From NCBI GenBank assembly GCA_016707785.1, contig JADJGZ010000027.1, positions 1 through 55,004 on the forward strand: 55,004 nucleotides of DNA. The letters run 5' to 3'. The DNA is from Bacteroidales bacterium. GTDB lineage: Bacteria; Bacteroidota; Bacteroidia; Bacteroidales; UBA4417. Shown here one piece after another: positions 42,085 to 52,200 of the stretch; within the stretch, counting starts at the first letter, position 1, and each line of letters opens with the position of its first letter. Below the pieces are notes generated by a model. It was not told the DNA's origin and searched no databases. It was given only the letters and a program-made list of their open reading frames with translations. A program made the position numbers and the translations under genes.

Positions 42085-45000
42085 CTATCTTATCAGGGTA
42101 ATGGTTCCCAGGTCAAGGTTGGGCATATTCTCCCGATTGCCAATATCTTGATTCTGCCAGGTTGTGCCATCAATAAAGGTAGCCTGGATTCTCCAGATAT
42201 AAATTCCTGGCTGGCAAGGAACTCCTTTGAATGTGCCATCCCAGCTTTCTGTTGGCGAACCGTTCTCATCGAGTTTATCGGAACTCCATTGTAATTCCTG
42301 CCAGCGATTGTAAACTTCAACTCTGTATGAGGCCAGTTTTTCGCCTTTTGGTTGCCAATTCCCGATTAAAGCATCTGTGTTGCCAGGAGAAAAGACATTG
42401 GGAACATAAAGCCCTTTGAAAAGTTGTTGATAGCTCATTACGGCAGTGTCGCTGCATCCGCTTGAATTTGCGGTAACCAATTGGATAGTATAATTTCCAT
42501 CTTCGTAGAAATTGGAAATCGGGGCGAAGCTTCAGTTGATGTAAATCCATTCCCGAAATCCCAGTAATATGTTGTACCACCAATAGATCCATTACTAAAT
42601 TTTACCCTGCCTTGTTCATGGCCATAGTTTTCTTCAATATTAAAGACACTCATTGGGAACCCTGATACTTTGAGCGTGGAATCAAATTTTGATGTGCAGC
42701 CCTTTTCATCGCTAATGCTCAGCTTCAGATTATAATTGCCTTCCTCTGTCAATACAAACTCAGGATTCTGAAGTGTTGAAGAGAATGTTTGGTTATTGCC
42801 TCCAATTTCCCAATACCAGCTGTTTAAATCAGTGTTGCCTTTTTTCGACTGATCATACAAATGAATACTTTGTCCAACACACGATGCGTCACTGGAAAAA
42901 GAAGCGGACGGGGGAAGGACGATTTCAATATTTCTTTGAATTGTGTCAACACAGCCATATGAATTGGTAGCTGTGAGAATGGCTTCATGATTCCCTGGTG
43001 TTGCGTATCTGAATGAAACTTCCTGAAGATGAGAAGTGTTCATAGTTGAACCACTCTCTCCGAAAATCCATGAGTAGCTATCTGCGCCAAGGCCCTCTGA
43101 AACAGATAAGTTCGTGAAAATTGTTTCCTCTCCCAGGCAATGATTTTCACTGCTGAAATCAGCGTTCGGTTTAGGAAAGATATTGATCTGGAAACTTATC
43201 GAGTCAGTCACAATCATTGGGAAATCTGTTGTAATGATACGGGCTACAATGTTGTAACTACCCGGAATCTCATAAATATGACTGGCTGAGGTTTGATGCG
43301 CAGATTCCATGCCAGGAGCAGTGCCATCTCCCCATTCAATGATCCAGCTGGAATAGGTTCCGGTATAAGAAACGGAGGCAGTGACTTCTGATTGCTGGCA
43401 GGCATTATTGTTATTCAATACAAGTTCCAGCGTCGGAACTACGCCTACTTGCACAATTTGTGTACTTTGACCGGAACAACCATTTTTCCCTGAAACCAAT
43501 AATTGAGAAGTATAATTCCCCGAATTCTCATAAACATGTGTGATCTCGCTTTGAGTTGGACTAATGGTCAATTGCTCTCCATCACCAAAATACCAGGTGT
43601 AGTTTTCAATGAGAGTGGATGGAGTATTTCCTTCTACTTTAAAATCTACTTTATGGTTTCCTTGATGTGTGGTAAAAGAATAAGATGAAGCAGGAGGGCT
43701 CAGAATATTTACATTATTGATGATCTGAGCATTGCAGCCATTAATATCGGTGATGTTTAATTGAACATGGTAAGTTCCGGCCTGGCTATAGAGATGTTGA
43801 GGGTTTTGCAGGTTGCTGGTATTTTCAATTCCCGAAGCCGGATCACCAAAATTCCAGTTCCATTCTATTAGATTATTTGGTCCCGAAATATCCTGAAAAT
43901 GAACAGGTATGCCTGAACATTCATCTTGTGACCCGAATTGTGCAACCGGAGCAGGCAGAATGGTTATTAAAGCCATTCCTGAAACATGTGTCATATTTGC
44001 CTGGCAATGAGCATCTGCTATACTTAGTAAAGTATATTCCTTATGGTCGGCAATGGGTTTTACTTTTATTAAAAGTGGAGTTTGAGTAATATCATTGATT
44101 TCAAAAATCGTTATTCCATCCGTGTAGGTGAGATTCCATGGAGCAATACCTTCCAGTTCGAATCTCAGGGTTGCTGAATCATCCTGGCAAATTGATGCTG
44201 AACCACTGATCCTTGCCTTTGGATAGGCAATCGTAAGAATCATCTGATCTGTAACTGTATCCGTAGCCGGACTTTGTCCAATTGCAGAAAGTGTAATATT
44301 TACAGGTCCGGATTCATCAGTTGCAGGATGGTAAATTGGATTTAAACCATTGTTATTTGTAAAGTTGCCAAGTCCGTCGTGACTCCAGTAAAAACTGCTG
44401 TAATTTCCGGCTGAAGCGGTTGTGATCGTGTAAGAATCCCCACAGGAGGAAGCATCTGTTCCGGCATTGACATATACTCCATTTACATATTGAAGTTGCA
44501 TATCGTCAGAAACAAAAATGCACGCATCCGGGTCGTTACTACTTAGTGTAAGTATGATATTTCCATTTATGGCATCGTTTACTCCCGGGAAATAAGTTGT
44601 ATTTAAGAGGGTAGGGTCATCGAATGAACCATCTCCATCGCTGCTCCATATCACGGCCAAGCCAGTTGATGCTGTTGCATTCCCTAATAAATATGCAGTT
44701 TGTCCTGGAGTGAGAAAATCATCCGGCCCGGCGTTCACATTGATATTTCCACCAAAGTAAAGGGCCATTTCATCGGTAACTGAACCACAAGGGAAGTTTC
44801 CACTGGCATTCAGACTAAGGATCACCATCCCGATTTCCAGATCGTCAGCCGATGGGAAATAGGTTGGGTGCAAAGCCGCAGGATTATCAAAGGTTCCACT
44901 TCCTGATGTGCTCCAGTCAATATCCAGGTAAGCATTGGCAAGGGATGTGGAAAGGGAAATAAATGATTGACCCGGACAAATCGTTGTATCGTTCCCTGCA

Positions 45001-46007
45001 AATACATTTGGTTGCTCTGTTACCTGTATGAAAACCGCACTCGAAGATGCATCACAATTTCCATTTTGAATAGTCCAGTCGAATAAATAAGTTCCGGCAA
45101 TCAACCCGGTCATTTCTGTATTGGGATCATTAAGATTGATGATATTCACAGGACCCGGACCGAAAATATAGGTCCAGTGCCCAATTCCAATTGAAGGAGT
45201 GTTTGCGCCCATTGTGAGGGTCGCCGGAATAGCAGAACAGATATATTGATCATAACCGGCAAAAGAAGTACTCGGTGCTAAATAGTTGACAACCTGCATA
45301 GTATCCCTGCTTTCACATGCACCGTTTGAAACCAGGTATTCAAATAAATAGGCTGTTTGATTTGGAATAAGTCCGGTAACTTCTGCTGCAGAAGGACTTA
45401 TCATAGTGATGAGGGGAACATTGAATCCTGAAATAAGGTTCCAACTTCCAGTTCCCGGATATGCACTATTTCCCTGAAGAATTGTGGATGCCAGGCTGCA
45501 GATTTCCTGGTCATTTCCTGCGCTGGACTGGATGAAAGCATCAATCGTAAGAAATAGAGTGTCATTGGAGCAAAGAGCATCAGGTGCTGTTCCATCACAA
45601 ATGCTGAAAATCACTTGATCCACACCAAAATAGGAAGGTACCGGAGTATAAATATAATTTCCTGTAGCATCAATGGTTACCGAACCATGTGAAGGTTGGG
45701 CAATGATCCCTGTCACTAAAGGGCTTCCTTCCGGATCATAATCTCCGTTTAAGATAGAACCTGCATATAATGAGCCTTCACACAGGCTTACAGTCTCGTT
45801 GTAAGTAACCGGTGGATTATTTGATGCCGGACCACTTTGGGAGTGTAGTCCCAAATTAGGAATTATGGAACTATACGCGTTACTGAAAGGGAAAAGTAAG
45901 GTAAATGCAGATAGGATAATGGATAAACCTAACACTTTCAAGGAGATAGCATTGCTTCTCCTGTAAGAATTGACTTCCCTAAAGAATGGAAGAGTGTTGA
46001 GATTCAT
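42085..46007 (-). CDS. PKD-repeat surface protein with gliding-motility-type C-terminal domain (frameshifted near the end)
   Basis: About 1307 residues when repaired. The start is ATG 46007 (MNLNTLPFF), which has a hydrophobic signal ISLKVLGLSIILSAF; a longer frame to 46073 is unlikely. A cadherin-like domain (NPPVTYNETVSLCEGS) is followed by NAGxD/CSxP modules, then about six PKD-type modules (WNWNFGDPASG, WYFGDGEQL, WDFGNGFTS). The C-terminal VPNVFSPGN ... YRVEVYNRWQEL ... GTITLIR is the CHU_C domain used as a T9SS type B signal. The frame breaks at an AAA run (42509-42511); one added base gives FYEDGNYTIQLVTANSSG. It is a shorter paralogue of the next gene upstream. Confidence 0.88.
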
Positions 46008-46238
46008 TGTGTAGTATTGACGAGTAAGTCCGAGTAAGTGGCTTATGGATGTGCTAATAACCAGGCAGACCATTACCGCTTATATTGCTACACAATAAGA
46101 ACCAAACATTTAAATAGTTGAATATCAATAAAATGATTTAAGATTGCCGGTGAAAAAGGTACCAATATGGGACAACTTTCAAATAGAATGTTTCCAAACA
46201 GGACAAAATCAGGAAAATATAAGGACTGATCCTGGTCC

Positions 46239-49200
46239 TTACCTGATAATGGTCACGGTTCCACTGGTAGAGTTATGAAGATTTGTTCGATCTCCCAAAT
46301 CACGGTTTTGCCAGATACTTCCATCGCGGTAGATCGCTGTTATCTTCCAAACATAGGTTCCCTGCTGGCATGGACTGTCTTTGAAACTTCCATCCCATCC
46401 TTCAACTGGGGCTCCCTTTTCATCTAATGCAGTGGAAGTCCAGATGAGCTCATCCCAACGATTGAAAATCTCAACTTTATAGTATGCAAGGTTTACACCC
46501 ACTGGTTTCCAATACCTTGTGGTTTGTTCAGGACCATTCGGAGAGAATGCATTAGGGATATAAAGGCCTTTGAACAGAAGGTCATAGGCAAAACTGGTCG
46601 AATCGGTACAACCGTATTCATTGGTGGTGTAAAGAATAATCTCATATCGGCCATCTTCAGTATATTCAACCACAGGCGATGTTTCCGTGGAGGTTTCTCC
46701 ATTCCCCAGAATCCAGTTGTATTCGCTTCCACCCAGGGATCCATTATTTAACAGCAAGTGTCCCTGTTCATTTTCATAGTTTTCCTCAATACTGAAAGCA
46801 CTGTAGGGTGATGGATATACTGTAACGGTTTGGGCGGTAGTATCAATACATCCGTTTGCATCGGTCACTGTCATAAGAATCGGGTAAACACCTACAGAAT
46901 CAAAGGTAAAGGAGGGAGATGGCCCGTTCATCCATCCTACAATCTTTTCATTTCCAATCCTCCATCCCCAATGAATCAATGATTCCTCAAATTCCTGTGA
47001 ATGTTCGAAGAAGTAGGTGGGATTGTTAAGACAAGCCACACTGTGATCGAATTGTGCAGTGGGTAATCCATTTACCTTTATCGGTTGAGTTACCGTATCA
47101 CTACAACCGTATTGGTTTGCAACTATCAGGTTTGCATCAAAGAGTCCGGCTGAACTATAGACATAGCCTGGGTTGGCAGCAGAAGAGCTGTCAGAAACAG
47201 AAATCGGGTCACCGAAATTCCAGGTATAGGTCAGGCCACCGGCTCCATGTGTCAGAGTGGTATCAGTAAACATCGTCATTTCACCCAGGCAGTGCTTATT
47301 GGCAACAAATCCGGCTTCTGGTGAAGGATTCACATGGATAATCCGGGTTGTTGAATCAGCAATAGGATTGCCATTGTAAAGGGTAATAATCTTCAGTGAT
47401 AACAGGAATGTGCCCGGCTGGGAGTAGGTATGAGAAATAGTAGGCTGGAATGTAGTATTTACTGTTGGTGCAGTTCCATCTCCCCAGTTCCAGATCCATG
47501 TGTCAATGGATCCACTGCTGCGGTTTTCAATAGTTATGGCTGTGTTCTGACAGATCAAAGTATCAGTTACTTCCATCGCAGCTTGTGGTGAAGGGCTGCA
47601 AAGGATTTCCTGGCTGAAGGTACTGGTACAACCATTTTTGTCAACTACCAATAAGGTGACTGTATAGTAGCCGGCCTGGGCATAGGAATGGCTAGCCGTT
47701 TGTACAGGTGCATAGTTGGTTTGTGATGTGCCATCGCCAAAATACCAGGTGTAGTAATCGATTGCTGCTCCCGCAATAACGCTGGTAGAGGTGAAATCAA
47801 CTGTAGTGGAGAACTGACTGTTGCTCCAGGTAAAGGATGCAGTAGGAAGTGCAAAGATTTCTATCGTAGTTGTGGCTGTACTTTGGCATCCGAAGATATC
47901 AGTAGCTGACATATTTACCGTATAGAATCCCGTGGCACTGAATGTATGGCTGGCATTGACCTGTGTCGAAGTATTGCTGCTTCCTGATAAAGGATCACCG
48001 AAATTCCAAACCACTGAATTGAGCTGGTTTCCTGATGGAGTCAATACTACTGGAGTGAATGTGGTTGGTGTTCCAAAACATGCGGATTGATGTGCAATTT
48101 CAGTAGTGAATTCGTCTGGCACACAAACAGTGCGGGTTATGGTATCCATGCAGCCATGAAGGTCTGTTACAATTAAGCGAACATCATAGCAGGTGTCATT
48201 CTGGAAATAGCTGTAGCTCGGATTTCTCAGGGTGCTGTATTGATAAGGCTCAAATTCCCATAACCAGTTTGTAATGGTTGCCTGGAAGCTATAGGATGAA
48301 TCCTGGAACTGCACTGCTCCATTGCTGCATGGTGTTGTGCTGTACCTGAAGTTGGCCGTAGGATTACGCCAGATCTGCACCGGTTGCGACTTTGTATGGC
48401 TGCATCCTGAAGCGGAGGTTGTGGTTAGTGTAACCGTATATACACCAGGTAGTAAATAGGTAAATGCCGGGTTCTGCAGGGAAGAGGTGTCGTTAGTGTT
48501 TCCAACTACACCAAAATCCCATTTCCAGCTTACGATCGATCCTGTGGCAGGTGGTAGTGATTGATCAGTAAACAATGTCTGTTGTTCAACACAGCTTTGT
48601 TCATAGCTGAAAGCAGTGACCGGTGAATCACCAATCGTGATTTCATGACTTATGGAATTATCACAACCTGAGGTGTCAATAATTGACAGGGTTACAATGT
48701 AGGTTCCAACTGTTGAATAGGTATGGGTTGGAGTCGGCTGACTGCTATGTGCTGAACCATCACCGAAATCCCAATCATAGGACTGGACAGCTGCAGTGTT
48801 GGTGATTGCCGGATCGGGCTGGAAAGTAACAGGCATCTCAACACAAGTGATGGAGTCATGAGTGAATTCAACGCCAGGCTTTGGAGAAATGGTAACCTGA
48901 TGTGTTACAGTGTCAGTGCAACCATAGGCATTTTCACTGATAAGAGTCACTGTATACTGACCTGCAGTTGCGTATAAATGCACGGGGTTCTGTAAATTGC
49001 TGGAGTTATTGATTCCGGATCCGGGTTCCCCAAAGTTCCAGTTCCAGGATACAATGCTTACTCCATTGCTGGTAGTGGTCAGGTCAGTGAATTGTGTGGA
49101 TTCTCCTTCACAGGTCGACTGGTATGTATATTCAGCTAAAGGAGCTGCTCCAATGGAAATCAATTGCTGATAAGTATTTTCACATGCATTCTGAGTGCTT

Positions 49201-52200
49201 ACTTTCAGTGTTACTACAAAATTACCGGCCTGGGTATAAACATGATTAACAACAGGGCTATATGTGGTATAACTGATTTGGTTTCCGTCACCGAAATCCC
49301 ATGACCAACCGGTAATTATATTTCCATTGGCATTTGTAAGGTCAGTGAAACTTACCTGCAAATCTTCACAGGCAGGACTTCCGATTGCAAAATTAGCCAA
49401 CGGAGCTGCACTAATATTTACACTTGCTGTAATAGTGGCATTGCAACCATTATTGTCGGTGATGGTCAGGGTAACGGTATATGTTCCTGCAGCACCATAA
49501 ATATGAAGCGGGTCAACCAGGGTAGAAGTTGTACCATCTCCAAACTGCCAGAACCAGTTTTGAGTGGTAGCCATATTTACAAAAGATGAACTGTTGAACT
49601 GGGTCGTGTCTCCATTGCAACCAGGCTGACTTGAGAAATCAACGGTTGGAGGAGGTGCGATTGTAATTGTATTGGTAATGGTATCTGTACAACCGGCATT
49701 GGTTCCTGCAATGAGCTGAACTGTGTATGTACCTGCTGTATTATAGGTATGCACTGGATTTTGCAGGGTAGAGAGGTTTGAAGAGCCACTTCCCGGATCT
49801 CCGAAATTCCAACTCCATGAAGTAATAAGGGCTGCAGTAACAGTTGAGTTATCAGTAAAGGTCGTGGTATTCCCTTCGCAACCGCTGTTATAGCTGAATG
49901 CAGCCTGGGGCCTGGATGATATAGTTACTGTCCGTGTAAGTAATGCAATGCAACTGTCGCTGGTTTTAACTGTGAGAGTAACATTGAATGTTCCTGAATT
50001 AGCATAGGTGTGTGAAGTGGCAGATGAATTCGGGAATAGGATGGTTTGTGAGTTTCCATCGCCAAAATCCCAATGCCAGCGCATGATATAGCCTGATGGA
50101 ACCAGGGTGTTATCTGTAAACTGAACAGGGCTTTGGTTGCATCCGGGTGATGAGAAATCAAATGCTACAACCGGCGGTTCTCCAACAATTACAGGATGAG
50201 TAATAGTATTGGAACAACCTGTGGTATCAGTTACCGTAAGAGTTACCATATATGTTCCTGAAGTGGTATAGATATGTGTGGGGGAGCTTACATTACTGGT
50301 GATTCCATCTCCGAAGTTCCAAAGCCAGGTTGTGATCGTATTGATATTCATTACAGAAGGATCCGGGGTAAAGGTGGCTTCACTTCCGACACAACTGCCA
50401 ATTGCATTAAATTCAACTTGTGGTAAAGGTTTGACAAGCACTGAATGAGAAATCGTATCACTACAGCCATTGGAGGTGTAGCTGACTAAAGTAACATTAT
50501 ATGTTCCTGCATTTGCAAAAGTATGAACCGGATTTTGCAGTGTACTGGTATTGCTCACACCGGATGTGATATCTCCGAAATTCCATGACCATCCAACAAT
50601 TGCTTGTGGATTGGCAACAGTACTGATATCAGTGAATGTGACAGGGCTTTCACTGCAATTGCCTGAATGATAGAAATCTGCTTCCGGACCACCAAATACG
50701 TTTATAACCTGGGTTTCTGAACTTATACAACCTAAACTGTTAGTTACTGTTAAGGTAACATTGAATATGCCATTTATAGCATAAGTATGTGAAGTATTAG
50801 GAATGGCAGGGAAAAGAATGGTTTGGCTGTTTCCGTCGCCAAAATCCCAATGCCAGCTTGTGTTATAGCCATTTAAAGAGGTCGATTCATCTGTGAAAGT
50901 CACCGCTTCATTTGCACAATTATTTACTTCATAGGTAAAATGTGCAGCAGGAGGGATGGTTACATTTACCTGATGCGATACTGTAGCAGAACAACCTAGC
51001 GTATCAGTAATGGTAAGTGAAACAGTATAATTTCCCGGAGCTGTATAGTTGTTTTGGGTATTCCTGGTGTTGCTGGTGTTCCCATCTCCGAATGACCAGA
51101 AGTAAGTTGCTGTTGCATTGATATTGATGATAGTACTATCAGCCCAGAAGTAAGTAGGATTGTTAGTACAACCTGCACTGCTGATAAATTCAGCCACAGG
51201 TGCCGGATTTATCGTTACCTGCTGATTAACTGTATCTGTGCATCCATTAAAGTTAGCTACAATAAGCGTAACCTGGTAATTTCCGGGACTGGAATAAGTA
51301 TGAAGCGGGTTCTGTAAAGTCGAGGTATTTGATCCTCCCGATAATGGATCACCAAAGTTCCACGACCAGGTATTCACTGCTCCGGTGCTTCCTGTTATAC
51401 TCTCATCGAAGAACTGTGCAGCTTCATCTTCACAATTGCTTGTATAGGAGAAATCGGCAATTGGGACTTCTGTGATAGTAAGTGTCTGGGCATAGGTATC
51501 TGTGCAACCTTCTGAATTGGATACTGATAAGGTAACCTGGTATGAGCCTGCAATCAGGTAGGTATGAGAAATATTAGGTGTGCTCGGGAAAAGAATGGTT
51601 TGCAATGGTGACCCATCACCGAAATCCCAGGTCCACTCAGCGATATAACCTTGTCCGGAAGGATTGTTGGATAAATCAGTAAATTGTGTTGCAGTACCAA
51701 GACAGGTAGGTGTACTGAAATTGAAGTAAGCCTGTGGTAAGGGGCGAATCTCAATGTTATGTGAGACTGTGTAACTGCATCCAATGGTATCCTGAACGAT
51801 TAGAGTTACTGTATAGGTTCCGGTTCCGGGATACACATGGGTCGGATTAACCGGGGTATTGTAAACTCCATAGGTGCCATCTCCAAAATTCCAGGTCCAA
51901 TGACTGCTTTCCATAATATAAGACCCTGATACTGTGAAGTAAGTAGTATCTCCGAGGCAAGCACTATTCGCTGTGAAATCGGTTACAGGTGTTGGGTGAA
52001 CAATGATCAAGGCTGAACCACTCAGCTGAGCAGCAGTTGCTGCACAATGAGAATCAGTTAATGCTGTCAGCGTATAGTTTATAGAACCTACAGGAGCAAT
52101 CACACTAAACAGGTAAGGAGAGGCAGTAATATTAGATATCGTTGTTGAAGCTGCTCCATTTGAATAGGTGACATTCCACGGTGCAGTTCCGGTAAATTCT

